From: Albidovulum sediminis
Lineage (GTDB): Bacteria; Pseudomonadota; Alphaproteobacteria; Rhodobacterales; Rhodobacteraceae
Reading direction: 5' to 3'
Assembly (NCBI RefSeq): GCF_025380365.1
Contig: NZ_JAOCQF010000001.1
Location: 1,166,245 to 1,230,244, forward strand
Length of the DNA stretch: 64,000 nucleotides
The position numbers were made by a program, and so were the translations under genes. Below are positions 20,664-29,707 of the stretch, in pieces; position 1 is the stretch's first letter; every line of letters begins with the position of its first letter. Below the pieces are notes generated by a model, which was given only the letters and a program-made list of their open reading frames with translations, was not told the origin of the DNA and did no database searches.

Positions 20664-21203
20664 TCAGGACATCTTGCGGATGTAGGTCCAGGTCGGGACC
20701 ATGCGGCCGCGGGCGACCGAATGCGCCTCGGCGTCGCCCAGATACTCGAACCCGCAGTTGGTCAGCACGCGCGCCGAACCGGGATTGTCCTGAAACACCT
20801 CGGCAAACAGCGTCCGCGCCTCGTGCGGGTTGGCCTCGACCATGGCCGCCACCGCCTCGGAGGCAAGTCCGGTGTTCCAGAAGGCCGGCGCCACCCAGTA
20901 GACGATCTCGCTCTGCGCGCGGTCCATGCGGGTCAGGCTGACAAGGCCCAGCACCTCATCGAGGCCATGTTCGGAACCGTCCATGACCCAGATATCCTCG
21001 CCGCAGCCCTGCGTCAGGCAGCGGTCGACATAGGCCTCTGTCGCGCCGGGGGGCAGCGGATGGGGGATCACACGGGTGCCCTCGGCCACGCGCCGGTCGG
21101 CGGTGTAGAAGGCGATCAGCCCCGCGTCCGAGCGCCGGAGCGGGCGCAGAGCGAATCGTCCGGCCCGGATCACCGGCAGAAGCCCCAGTTGTTCCTGGAT
21201 CAT
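20664..21203 (-). CDS. GNAT-family N-acetyltransferase (RimJ/RimL-like)
   Basis: A 179-residue acetyltransferase of the RimJ/RimL branch: FALRPLRRSDAGLIAFYTAD at the start, YWVAPAFWNTGLASEAVAAM as motif A/acetyl-CoA region, and the NPGSARVLTNCGFEYLG motif near the end. This group acetylates N termini of ribosomal proteins or small amines; here the target is unknown. ATG 21203 has GGAGGGAAGG in front. It stands between rpmA and the ATP-grasp/methyltransferase pair, behind a terminator, so it probably starts a new transcript. Confidence 0.87.
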   Translation of the reverse strand: MIQEQLGLLPVIRAGRFALRPLRRSDAGLIAFYTADRRVAEGTRVIPHPLPPGATEAYVDRCLTQGCGEDIWVMDGSEHGLDEVLGLVSLTRMDRAQSEIVYWVAPAFWNTGLASEAVAAMVEANPHEARTLFAEVFQDNPGSARVLTNCGFEYLGDAEAHSVARGRMVPTWTYIRKMS

Positions 21204-21426
21204 TCCTTCCCTCCTCCAGTGCCAGGGACAGACGCCGCGCGCTTCGCCGCGCCGGTTTCCTGCCCGCAATCCGGGCGCGACCGGCCCCTCCGCCGGTCGT
21301 CCTGCCCTGCCCTTACTTTCGAAATGGGGCGTATGCATGGCGCGAACAATCCCATCCTGTGGCCGGACCCGGTCACGATGCCGGGAACCGAAGTTGATAC
21401 GATGTCCAAGTCGGACACTCCCTGGG

Positions 21427-21462
21427 AAACGAGAGGGGGACCGGCCTTCCGGCCGATCCCCC
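21427..21462 (-). terminator. Probable terminator of rplU-rpmA
   Basis: GGGGGACCGGCC (21435-21446) and GGCCGATCCCCC (21451-21462) form a 12-bp stem with one mismatch and a four-base loop, about 29 bp after the rpmA stop. The T-tract after it on the reverse strand is short, so termination may be incomplete. Confidence 0.6.
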
Positions 21463-21490
21463 ATTTACAAACCGATTGTAAAGGTTCGGC

Positions 21491-21760
21491 TTACTCGGCT
21501 GCCTCCGCCACGGGGAGAACCGAAATATAGGTGCGGCCCTTGAGACCCTGCTTGAAGGTCACGCGGCCATCGACGGTGGCAAAGATCGTGTGATCGCGAC
21601 CCATGCCGACGCCCTCGCCCGGCCACCAGGTGGTGCCGCGCTGGCGGACGATGATCGAGCCCGGCTGGGCGGACTGGCCGCCGAAGAGCTTGACGCCGAG
21701 ACGACGGCCGGCGGAGTCGCGGCCGTTGCGGGAGGAACCGCCTGCTTTCTTGTGTGCCAT
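21491..21760 (-). CDS. rpmA: 50S ribosomal protein L27
   Basis: An 89-residue bL27. The start [16 protein letters not shown] is the invariant N terminus that reaches the peptidyl-transferase centre, followed by [22 protein letters not shown] and GRDHTIFA. No N-terminal cleavage extension of the Firmicutes type is present. It lies 13 bp after rplU in the usual rplU-rpmA order. Confidence 0.98.
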   Translation of the reverse strand: MAHKKAGGSSRNGRDSAGRRLGVKLFGGQSAQPGSIIVRQRGTTWWPGEGVGMGRDHTIFATVDGRVTFKQGLKGRTYISVLPVAEAAE

Positions 21761-21773
21761 GGGGTGCTACTCC

Positions 21774-22214
21774 TTACGCTTCGGCTTTTTTCGAGGCGCG
21801 CTTGGCCTTCGGCGCTTCGGCCGGCTTGGCCGCGCCATTGTGCGCCGCGACGCGGGCCGCATGGGTGCCGGTCGCCGCCGCCACGCCCGACTTGTCCGCG
21901 CCGGTGGCGAGGATGTCGGTCACGCGCACGAGCGTCAGCTTCTGGCGGTGGCCACGGGTGCGCTGCGACGAATGCTTGCGCCGGCGCTTCCAGAAGGTGA
22001 TGACCTTGTCGGCCTTGATCTGGTCGATGACCTCGGCCTGCACGGCCGCGCCGGCAACCAGCGGGCTGCCCAGAACGGGCGCGTCGCCGCCGATCATCAG
22101 CACTTCGTTGAACTGGATCTTGTCACCGGCACTGGCCGCCAGAAGTTCCACGCGCAGGACGTCGCCCGCCTGGACCTTGTACTGTTTGCCACCGGTCTTG
22201 AGGACCGCGAACAT
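21774..22214 (-). CDS. rplU: 50S ribosomal protein L21 with C-terminal extension
   Basis: A 146-residue bL21. The conserved core occupies about the first 103 residues: MFAVLKTGGKQYKVQAGD, the FWKRRRKHSSQRTRGHRQK rRNA-binding loop, and LTLVRVTDI. The last 40 residues are an Ala/Lys/Gly-rich tail ending KRASKKAEA, common in alphaproteobacterial L21 and probably disordered and RNA-contacting. It begins the rplU-rpmA operon. The 227 bp upstream to ccdA hold its leader and promoter, which were not resolved. Confidence 0.97.
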   Translation of the reverse strand: MFAVLKTGGKQYKVQAGDVLRVELLAASAGDKIQFNEVLMIGGDAPVLGSPLVAGAAVQAEVIDQIKADKVITFWKRRRKHSSQRTRGHRQKLTLVRVTDILATGADKSGVAAATGTHAARVAAHNGAAKPAEAPKAKRASKKAEA

Positions 22215-22441
22215 GGGTCTTTCCTTCATCGTTTCCGCGCCCTGTGGCCCCCGCTCGGGTGTTTCCGGCCCTCGGGCCGCCTCGGACAGCGCGCCCCCGT
22301 CAGGGAGCGTCATTGCAAATGGATACCCCGGACACGAGTCGGATGACCCGCCGGGATGCGGGCTTATCGGGAATTGTCCGCGGAAAGTCAAGCGCCCCCG
22401 GCAGGCGGTCCGGCAGGTGGTGCCGCAGACGGAGCGGGCCC

Positions 22442-23194
22442 CTATCCCACCAGCGCGAGCGCGGGGAAGGTTTCCAGAAGCCAGTAGGAAAAGGCGGTGA
22501 AGCTGCCCGTCACCATCAGCAGACCGATGGTCCACAGAAGCAGGCCCATGATCCGCTCGATCCGTTCCATGTGCCGCTTGAGGAAGGCCATGGTGCCCTT
22601 CAGCCGCGGGAAGAAGGCCGCGACGAGCAGGAACGGGATGCCGAGGCCGAGCGCGTAGATGGCCAGCAGCGCCGCGCCGCGCGGCAGGCTGGCGTCGCCC
22701 GCGGCCAGCGTCAGGATCATGCCCAGCTGCGGGCCGATGCAGGGCGTCCAGCCGAAGGCGAAGGCGAGGCCCAGCACATAGGCGCCAAAGGCGCTGCCGC
22801 CGCGGTCGCCCGCGTCCAGCCGCGCCTCGCGGTCGAGGAAGGGGATGCGGAAGACGCCGATGAAATGCGCCCCGAAGATCATCACCACGATCCCCGCCGC
22901 GGTCGAGAACCAGTCCTGGTTCTGCAGCAGGAACCGCCCCATCGCCGAGGCGGCGATACCCAGAAGCAGGAAGACGGTCGAGAGGCCGAGGACGAAGAAA
23001 ACCGCGGCCAGAAGCGCTGCCCGGCGCGCCCGCCGTTCCTCCGCCATGTCGCTCATGCCGATGCCGGCCATGTAGGCCAGGTAGGACGGCACGATCGGCA
23101 GGACGCAGGGGCTGACGAACGAAAAGACGCCCGCGATCAGCGCGACGAGGGCGGCAAGCGGAAATCCGGCGGTAAGGGCGCTTGGGTCGAACAT
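22442..23194 (-). CDS. ccdA: Cytochrome c biogenesis protein CcdA
   Basis: A 250-residue inner-membrane protein with six hydrophobic segments. It carries the two redox cysteines typical of CcdA/DsbD-beta in FSFVSPCVLPIVPSYL (TM1) and FGWTPCIGPQLG (TM4). It carries reducing power from cytoplasmic thioredoxin to periplasmic thiol proteins for cytochrome c maturation. The length matches short CcdA rather than full DsbD. No partner thioredoxin or ccm gene is adjacent, so the partner is elsewhere. Confidence 0.93.
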   Translation of the reverse strand: MFDPSALTAGFPLAALVALIAGVFSFVSPCVLPIVPSYLAYMAGIGMSDMAEERRARRAALLAAVFFVLGLSTVFLLLGIAASAMGRFLLQNQDWFSTAAGIVVMIFGAHFIGVFRIPFLDREARLDAGDRGGSAFGAYVLGLAFAFGWTPCIGPQLGMILTLAAGDASLPRGAALLAIYALGLGIPFLLVAAFFPRLKGTMAFLKRHMERIERIMGLLLWTIGLLMVTGSFTAFSYWLLETFPALALVG

Positions 23195-23267
23195 GGGCCC
23201 TCCTTAGCGCAGGCGGCGGGGAAGGTCACGGGGGCGCGCGATCATGACGCATCACATGCGCGTGCCG

Positions 23268-23307
23268 GCCTGAAAGGAAAACGCCGGGCGGCGGGGCCCG
23301 GCGTTTC
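23268..23307 (-). terminator. Intrinsic terminator of rne
   Basis: An 11-bp perfect stem (23279-23289 with 23295-23305) has a five-base loop and is followed on the reverse strand by TTTTCCTTTC counting from the stem edge. It starts about 10 bp after the rne stop codon. Confidence 0.8.
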
Positions 23308-23316
23308 CACGATGTC

Positions 23317-26037
23317 TCAGCGGCCGAGCGACCACCAGCCCTTGCGCCGCGGCCGGTCGGGATCGGATTTCAGCGCCTCGGCCTCCTCCGGATCGGGCAG
23401 AAGGCCCGAAGCGGGGGACGATGGCTCCATCGGCGGCTGTTCCAGCAGCGGGGCCGCCTCTGCCACGGGTTCGGCAGCCTTCGGCGCGGCAACGGGTTCC
23501 GGCGCGGCCAGCGCCTCGACCTCGGCCGCGGGTTCCGCCGCCGCTTCGGCCGGCGCGGCGGCCTTGGCGCGGGACTTGCGGGCCCGCGCCGGCGCGGCCG
23601 CGGGAGCTTCTGCGGGCGTTTCCGCGGGCGTCTCATCCGTTGCGGCGGCGACCTTTGCCGCCGGTTTCGCCTTGCGCGTGCGCTTCGGCTTCGCGGGGCT
23701 TTCGCCGGCCTCGGCGCCAGCGTCCGCATCGGCCGTCACCCCGGCCTCTGCTTCGGCCGCCACTTCGACCGCGGGTGCCGCCTTCTTCGCCCGGCTGCGC
23801 CGCGACCGCGGTTTTTCCGGCGCCGGGGCAGCTTCCGCCCCGGCCTCGGCCGCCTCGGTCACGGTATCGTCGGACCCTGCCGCGTCGCCCTCGGCCTCCT
23901 CGGCACCTCCCTCATCGGCGCCACCGGCCTCGGCCGCGCGCGGCTCGCCGTTGCCGCCCTTCCGCCGCCGCCGCCGGCGACGCTTCTTCTTGCGGCCCGG
24001 CTCGCCCTCGGCGGCCTGCGGCGCGGGGGTGGTGGCCCCGGTCTCTTCCTCGTCCTCGACCTCGATCTCCTCGGCCTCGATCTCGGCCTCCTCGTCCTCG
24101 ATCTCCGGCATCAGCGTCGCGTCGACCGAGACGACCTGCGTCTGCACCTCGGGCACGAAGCGGGTCGCGGTCTTGAACTTCTCGATCACGTAGTCGGGGC
24201 TGACCAGCGACGGCTCCGCCTCGATCCTGACCGACAGCCCGTAGCGTGCCTCGATCTGGGCGACATGCTCGCGCTTCTGGTTCATCAGGAAGTTGACCAC
24301 CGCGACCGGCGCCTTCAGCAGCACCTCGCGGGAGCGTTTGCGGGTGCCCTCCTCCTCGAGCTGGCGCAGGATCTGCAAGGCCAGGCTGTCGTCGGAGCGG
24401 ATGATGCCGGTGCCGTGGCAATGCGCGCAGGGCTGCGTCGTCGATTCGAGCATGCCGGGGCGCAGGCGCTGGCGGCTCATCTCCAGAAGCCCGAAGCCCG
24501 AGATGCGGCCGACCTGGATGCGCGCACGATCGGTCTTGAGCCGTTCCTTCAGGCGCTTCTCGACGGCGGCGTTGTTCTTGCGCTCCTCCATGTCGATGAA
24601 GTCGATGACGATCAGGCCGGCCAGGTCGCGCAGGCGCAACTGCCGCGCCACCTCGTCCGCGGCTTCGAGGTTGGTCTTGAGTGCGGTCTCCTCGATCGAG
24701 CCTTCCTTGGTCGCCCGGCCGGAGTTCACGTCGATCGCCACCAGCGCCTCGGTAACACCGATGACGATGTAGCCCCCGGATTTCAGTTGCACGACCGGGT
24801 TGAACATGCCGGCAAGGTAGCTTTCCACCTGGTAACGCGCAAAGAGCGGCAGCGCCTCGGTGTAGTGCTTCACGTTCTTGGCGTGGGACGGCATGATCAT
24901 CTTCATGAAGTCCTTGGCCACGCGATAGCCCTTGTCGCCCTCGACCAGGACCTCGTCGATGTCCTTGTTGTAGAGGTCGCGGATCGACCGCTTGATCAGG
25001 TCGCCTTCCTCGTAGATCGGCGCCGGCGCAATCGACTTCAGCGTCAGGTCGCGGATCTGTTCCCAGAGCCGCATGAGGTATTCGTAGTCGCGCTTGATCT
25101 CGGTCTTGGTGCGCTGGCTCCCCGCGGTGCGGATGATCAGCCCCATGCCCTCGGGCACCTCGATCTCGGTCGCGATCTCCTTCAGCTTCTTGCGGTCGGC
25201 GGCGTTGGTGATCTTGCGGGAGATGCCGCCGCCGCGCGCGGTGTTGGGCATCAGCACGCAGTAGCGCCCGGCGAGGCTCAGATAGGTTGTCAGCGCCGCG
25301 CCCTTGTTGCCGCGTTCCTCCTTGACCACCTGCACCAGCATGATCTGGCGGACCTTCACGACCTCCTGGATCTTGTACTTGCGCGGGCGCGGCTTCCTCG
25401 GCTGGCGGATCTCCTCGGCGACGTCCTCCTCGGCGACCGATTCGATCTCCGGATCGGACTCGGCCGCATGGTCGGCGGCGACATAGGGCTCCTCGCGCGG
25501 TTCGCCGCGCCCCCCTTCGGCCGCCCCGTCCTCGGCCACCGGCATCTCCTCGGCCACCGGCATATCCTCGGCCGCAGGCTCCTCACCGGCCTCTCCCGCC
25601 TCGGAGAGGTCGACCACCCCCATGCCGGGAATGTCGTCGCTGCGCACGACCGCATCGCGCGCGCCCGCCGTCTCGGCCGCCTCGGCCTGACGGTGCGGCC
25701 GCGGCCGGCGCCGGCCACGGCCCGATTCCTCGGCCTCCATCGCCTCGGCAAAGGCGCGCTCCTCGGCCAGGAGCGCCTGCCGGTCGGCGACCGGGATCTG
25801 GTAATAGTCCGGATGAATCTCCGAGAAGGCGAGGAAGCCGTGGCGGTTGCCGCCGTAATCGACGAAGGCCGCCTGCAGCGAGGGCTCGACCCGCGTGACC
25901 TTCGCTAGATAGATGTTGCCGGCAAGCTGGCGCTTGTTGACGGTCTCGAAATCGAATTCCTCGACCTTGTTTCCGTCCACCACCACGACGCGGGTTTCCT
26001 CCGCGTGGGTGGCATCGATGAGCATTTTCTTGGCCAT
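23317..26037 (-). CDS. rne: Ribonuclease E/G family endoribonuclease
   Basis: A 906-residue RNase E. The start MAKKMLIDATHAEETRVVV leads into an S1 domain interrupted by a long acidic insertion (roughly residues 75-200), as in other alphaproteobacteria. The catalytic core has AIDVNSGRAT and LIVIDFIDM, whose aspartates bind magnesium, and the zinc link PCAHCHGTG near residue 535 that joins dimers. The last 300 residues are Ala/Pro/Glu-rich with arginine clusters and should be disordered, the scaffold for the degradosome. RNase E usually limits its own mRNA through the 5' leader, and the leader here is long. An in-frame ATG five codons upstream is less likely. Confidence 0.96.
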   Translation of the reverse strand: MAKKMLIDATHAEETRVVVVDGNKVEEFDFETVNKRQLAGNIYLAKVTRVEPSLQAAFVDYGGNRHGFLAFSEIHPDYYQIPVADRQALLAEERAFAEAMEAEESGRGRRRPRPHRQAEAAETAGARDAVVRSDDIPGMGVVDLSEAGEAGEEPAAEDMPVAEEMPVAEDGAAEGGRGEPREEPYVAADHAAESDPEIESVAEEDVAEEIRQPRKPRPRKYKIQEVVKVRQIMLVQVVKEERGNKGAALTTYLSLAGRYCVLMPNTARGGGISRKITNAADRKKLKEIATEIEVPEGMGLIIRTAGSQRTKTEIKRDYEYLMRLWEQIRDLTLKSIAPAPIYEEGDLIKRSIRDLYNKDIDEVLVEGDKGYRVAKDFMKMIMPSHAKNVKHYTEALPLFARYQVESYLAGMFNPVVQLKSGGYIVIGVTEALVAIDVNSGRATKEGSIEETALKTNLEAADEVARQLRLRDLAGLIVIDFIDMEERKNNAAVEKRLKERLKTDRARIQVGRISGFGLLEMSRQRLRPGMLESTTQPCAHCHGTGIIRSDDSLALQILRQLEEEGTRKRSREVLLKAPVAVVNFLMNQKREHVAQIEARYGLSVRIEAEPSLVSPDYVIEKFKTATRFVPEVQTQVVSVDATLMPEIEDEEAEIEAEEIEVEDEEETGATTPAPQAAEGEPGRKKKRRRRRRRKGGNGEPRAAEAGGADEGGAEEAEGDAAGSDDTVTEAAEAGAEAAPAPEKPRSRRSRAKKAAPAVEVAAEAEAGVTADADAGAEAGESPAKPKRTRKAKPAAKVAAATDETPAETPAEAPAAAPARARKSRAKAAAPAEAAAEPAAEVEALAAPEPVAAPKAAEPVAEAAPLLEQPPMEPSSPASGLLPDPEEAEALKSDPDRPRRKGWWSLGR

Positions 26038-26460
26038 GAATGGGTTCCGCATGCATCCGGCAGCGCCTGTCCTGGCGGGCGGGAACGGTCGGGGGCATGT
26101 TGTGCTGTGGCGATGCGGGGCGACACGGCAACGGCGCGGGCAAGCGATCTTGCGCCGGCCCCCTCGTTCCCTCTTGCGTCGCGTGACATCGCGGTTCTGT
26201 CCTGAATGCCCCTGCGGGCACCCTTTGGTTTGGCCCCGCGCCGAACGGCAAGCGGGGTGTTTGATCGGCCTCGCGGCCAATGGCACCTGCCGGCGCCTCC
26301 TGCGAGGCGGGGCAGAGAATTCGACGTGTCGGCGGGCGCGCTGCGCACCCCGGACCGACCGCTTCCGACCATAACGGACAGCGGCGCGCAAATACAATGG
26401 CGAAAATGCCCCCGACGGACTGCGGCAAGTGCGGCGGGCGCCGCGACGACCGTCACCCGC
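26038..26460 (-). promoter_or_regulatory. Long rne leader and promoter region (no gene seen)
   Basis: About 420 bp with no convincing protein gene separate rne from the upstream stem-loop element. RNase E mRNAs are commonly autoregulated through a long structured 5' untranslated region, so this stretch probably holds promoter plus leader. The best A/T-rich patch lies around 26370-26415, and no -35/-10 pair is convincing. Confidence 0.4.
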
Positions 26461-26513
26461 TTCTTCTTTTCAAAAATATCCTCGGGGGGTCCGGGGGGCA
26501 GACGGCCCCCCGG
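26461..26513 (-). repeat. Extragenic stem-loop element, copy b (after the dctD-like gene)
   Basis: On the reverse strand, 21 bp after the dctD stop, CCGGGGGGC and GCCCCCCGG (26505-26513 with 26491-26499) pair around a five-base loop. GAGGATATTTTTGAAAAG and a GAAGAAG tail follow. The tail is nearly identical to copy c at 36702-36750. It probably terminates the dctB-dctD transcript. Confidence 0.65.
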
Positions 26514-26534
26514 CCTTCGCGCCCTGTCACCCGC

Positions 26535-27866
26535 TCAGATGTAGTCCTGCCGCTGCAACCCGTACTTGGCCATCTTCTCGTTCAGCGTCCGGCGCGGCAG
26601 GCACAGTTCCTCCATCACCGCGGTGATGGAGCCGCGGTGGCGGCGCATGGTGTTGTCGATCAGCATCTTCTCGAAGCTCTCGACATATTCCTTCAGGGGC
26701 TTGCCCTCGGTCGTCATGGTCTGGCCCGCGTCCTCGTTCTCCGACATCAGGAGCGAGGCGATCGAGCCGGTGCCGCGGCGGTTCTGCAGCACCGCGCGTT
26801 CGGCCACGTTGATCAGCTGGCGGACGTTGCCGGGCCAGGGCGCCTGCAGAAGCTGTGCCGCCTCCTGCGCCGTCACCTGCGGCGCCTCGCAGCCGTATTC
26901 CTCGGCGAACTGTTCCGACAGGCGGGTGAAGAGCACGAGGATGTCCTCGCCCCGCGAGCGCAGCGGCGGCAGCATGATCTTGAGCGCGGCGAGGCGGTAA
27001 TAAAGGTCGGGGCGCAGCGCGTCCTCGACCGTGCGGCCCTGCTCGTGATCGTTGCAGATGGCAATGATGCGGGTCTCGGCCGGCGTGCCCTGGTCGTTGA
27101 TGAAGGTCAGGAGCCGCGATTGCAGCGCGTGGCTCAGCGCCTCCACGTCCTCGAGGACAAGCGTGCCGCCGCGCGCCTCCTCGACCAGCGGGATCTGCCC
27201 GCCCTCCTCCATCGGGCCGAAAAGCCGCTTGCCCAGCATGTCCTCGGCGAAGGCGGCACAGCTGACGACGACGAACTTCTTGCCGGCGCGCGGGCCGACC
27301 GCGTGCAGCGCATGCGCCACCAGCGTCTTGCCGGTCCCGGTCTCGCCGTCGATCAGCACGTGGCCGTCGGCCTGGCCGAGGTCGAGGATATCCTCGCGCA
27401 GCCGCTCCATCGCCGGGGAGGAGCCGATCAGCTTCTTCATCAGCGTCGAGCCGTCGGCCAGTTCGCGCCGGAGCGCGCGGTTGTCGAGCGTCATCCGCCG
27501 CGCCTGGCTCGCGCGTTTGGCCAGTTCGGTCATGCGGTCGGGGTTGAAGGGCTTCTCGAGGAAGTCGTAGGCGCCGACCCGCATCGCCTCGACCGCCATC
27601 GGCACGTCGCCGTGGCCGGTGATCATGATGACGGGAAGCCCGCTGTCGAGGCTCATCAGCCGCTTCAGGAACGCCATCCCGTCCATCCCCGGCATCTTGA
27701 TGTCGGAGACGACGACACCGGGCCAGTCGGGCCCGATCGCCTTCAGAGCCTCCTCGGCCGAAGGGTAAGTTTCGGTGTCGAACCCCGAAAGTGCCAGCCA
27801 CTGGCTGATCGACTGGCGCATGTCCTGTTCGTCGTCGACGATCGCGATCTTCATCATGCGAGCCAT
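26535..27866 (-). CDS. dctD: C4-dicarboxylate-type response regulator DctD, lacking GAFTGA
   Basis: A 443-residue NtrC-family regulator. The receiver domain (about 5-120) has the acidic pair in IAIVDDEQD and the phosphoacceptor D55 in VVVSDIKMPGMDG. The AAA+ domain has Walker A GETGTGKT (174-181), but Walker B is altered to GGTLVLEDVE. The sigma-54 contact loop GAFTGA is missing; the region reads RLFGPMEEGGQ near residues 215-224. A Fis-type helix-turn-helix closes the protein (RRHRGSITAVMEEL). ATG 27866 has a GAGGTG site. It follows the sensor kinase by 7 bp. It may act with the housekeeping sigma factor. Confidence 0.88.
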   Translation of the reverse strand: MARMMKIAIVDDEQDMRQSISQWLALSGFDTETYPSAEEALKAIGPDWPGVVVSDIKMPGMDGMAFLKRLMSLDSGLPVIMITGHGDVPMAVEAMRVGAYDFLEKPFNPDRMTELAKRASQARRMTLDNRALRRELADGSTLMKKLIGSSPAMERLREDILDLGQADGHVLIDGETGTGKTLVAHALHAVGPRAGKKFVVVSCAAFAEDMLGKRLFGPMEEGGQIPLVEEARGGTLVLEDVEALSHALQSRLLTFINDQGTPAETRIIAICNDHEQGRTVEDALRPDLYYRLAALKIMLPPLRSRGEDILVLFTRLSEQFAEEYGCEAPQVTAQEAAQLLQAPWPGNVRQLINVAERAVLQNRRGTGSIASLLMSENEDAGQTMTTEGKPLKEYVESFEKMLIDNTMRRHRGSITAVMEELCLPRRTLNEKMAKYGLQRQDYI

Positions 27867-27873
27867 GGTCACC

Positions 27874-29661
27874 TCATTCCGCCGCGCGGGTCTTGTCCTG
27901 CAATATGGGAAGCTGCACCTCGAATACAGCCCCCCCGCCGGGCGCGTTGCGCGCCGTCAGCCGTCCGCCAAGGTCGTTCACGATGCCCGAGGAAATGGCA
28001 AGCCCGAGGCCGACGCCGTCGCCGGGCTTCTTGGTGGTGAAGAAGGGCTCGAACAGGTTGTCGAGGTCGCTGATCCCCTGGCCGTTGTCGCGCACCGTCA
28101 GCGTCGCCGTCTCGCCCGCCGACAGCAGGATCTCGACCTGGGGTTCGCGCACCTCCTTGGTGGCGTCGACGGCATTGCGCAGGAGGTTGATCAGCACCTG
28201 TTCCAGGCGGATGCGGTCGGCCATCACCATCACCGGCGCCCGCGGCAGCGCATGCGTGATGCGCACCTTACCCGACCGCAGCGTCGGCTCCATCATCGAC
28301 AGCGCCGAGGACACGCAAATGCGAACGTCTATTGGCTCGAACGCCTCACCGCCCTTGCGCGCATAGCTTTTCAGCTGGCGCGTGATCGCGCCCATCCGCT
28401 CGATCAGGTCGTCGATCCTCTGGAAGGATGACAGCGCCTCCTCCGCCCGGCGGCGCTGGAGCAGGAGCCGCGCCCCGGCAAGGTAGGTCTTCATCGCCGC
28501 GAGCGGCTGGTTCAGCTCGTGGCTGACGGCGGCCGACATCTCGCCCAAGGCGGCCAGTTTCGAGGATTGCGCCAGCGTCTGTTCGGCCACGGCGAGGTCC
28601 TTCTGGACCTTCTCGCGCTCGGCGATTTCCCGCTGCAGCCGCGCGTTCAACTGGCGCAGTTCCGCCGATTCGCGCCGGACGACCGCGGTCTCGTTGCGGG
28701 CCCGGCGCGACAGGAACCAGAAGGCCGCGGCAAGAAGAAGGGCGAATCCCATGATCTCGAGCGAGAGGACGGCGTTCACCCGCTCGCGGATCGAATCGTA
28801 GGTGGTGAACGAGACGATGCGCCAGCCGCGGAAGGGCACCCGCGCCTCGTTGCGCATCACCGCCTCGCCGCGGACATAGGCGTCGGGGCGGGCGTTGGCC
28901 CAGTCGAAGGTCGCCCGGACCGCGCGCCCGATGGCGGTTTCGGCCGGGCTGATCGCCAGCGCCGCGTCGAGCGGCTTGCCGCGCCAGCGCGGCTCGGTCG
29001 CGAGGATGACGGTGCCGGAACTGTCGATCACCGCCACCGCGTCGGCAAAGCCCGCCCAGCCCCGCTCGAACTTGGCCAGTTCCGCCGCCACCAGGATCAC
29101 GCCGACGGCCTTGCCCTCGGTATGGATGGCGCGCGCGAAGGTGAAGTCGAAGCCGCCGGTGTCCCGCTCCGTCACGGTGAACACGGTTTCGCGCGAGCGC
29201 AGCGCCTCGACGAACTGGGGCGCGGTACTCAGCGTCGTGCCGATCTTGTTGCGGTCGGTCGCCGCCACCGTGCGACCGTTCATGTCGAGCAGCAGGATCG
29301 AGGCGGCGCCGATTTCGGCCTGGGCCGAGATCAGCTTCTGCGAGGTCATCGAGTATTCGCCGGCGGTCAGCGCCCCGGCCAGCGAGGGGTCGCGCGCCAG
29401 CAGGAGCGGAACCACCGAGGTCCGCTGCAGCTCGCTCAGGATGTTGCCGGTGTAAAGCGCCAGCCGCACCTCGGCCCGGCCGCGGGTCGACTCGGTGAAG
29501 CTCTGCGTCAGGAAAGCGTTGGTGTACCAGATGACCGCCGCCGCGATGGCAATGACCGCCAGCGCGACCCCACGCAGCAGCCAGCGGCCGCGCGCGGCGG
29601 CCCTGCCCTGCAAGGGGCGCTGTGCTTGGGTCGGTTCGGCGGGCGGATCGGCGGCGGGCAT
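27874..29661 (-). CDS. dctB: C4-dicarboxylate-type sensor histidine kinase DctB
   Basis: A 595-residue membrane kinase. One hydrophobic helix near residues 28-50 and a second near 300 flank a periplasmic double-PAS (dCache-like) sensor. A coiled-coil stretch precedes the HisKA domain with H381 in AAVSHELNQPLAAMK. The HATPase has VLINLLRNAVDATKE (N box), DNGQGISD (G1) and GDGVGLGLAISSG (G2). DctB kinases sense succinate, fumarate or malate. No dctA or dctPQM genes are adjacent, so the dicarboxylate role rests on family similarity. Confidence 0.9.
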   Translation of the reverse strand: MPAADPPAEPTQAQRPLQGRAAARGRWLLRGVALAVIAIAAAVIWYTNAFLTQSFTESTRGRAEVRLALYTGNILSELQRTSVVPLLLARDPSLAGALTAGEYSMTSQKLISAQAEIGAASILLLDMNGRTVAATDRNKIGTTLSTAPQFVEALRSRETVFTVTERDTGGFDFTFARAIHTEGKAVGVILVAAELAKFERGWAGFADAVAVIDSSGTVILATEPRWRGKPLDAALAISPAETAIGRAVRATFDWANARPDAYVRGEAVMRNEARVPFRGWRIVSFTTYDSIRERVNAVLSLEIMGFALLLAAAFWFLSRRARNETAVVRRESAELRQLNARLQREIAEREKVQKDLAVAEQTLAQSSKLAALGEMSAAVSHELNQPLAAMKTYLAGARLLLQRRRAEEALSSFQRIDDLIERMGAITRQLKSYARKGGEAFEPIDVRICVSSALSMMEPTLRSGKVRITHALPRAPVMVMADRIRLEQVLINLLRNAVDATKEVREPQVEILLSAGETATLTVRDNGQGISDLDNLFEPFFTTKKPGDGVGLGLAISSGIVNDLGGRLTARNAPGGGAVFEVQLPILQDKTRAAE

Positions 29662-29707
29662 GAAGTGATCCTAGCCGCAGGCCGGATGCGCCTCAAGCCG
29701 GACGGGG

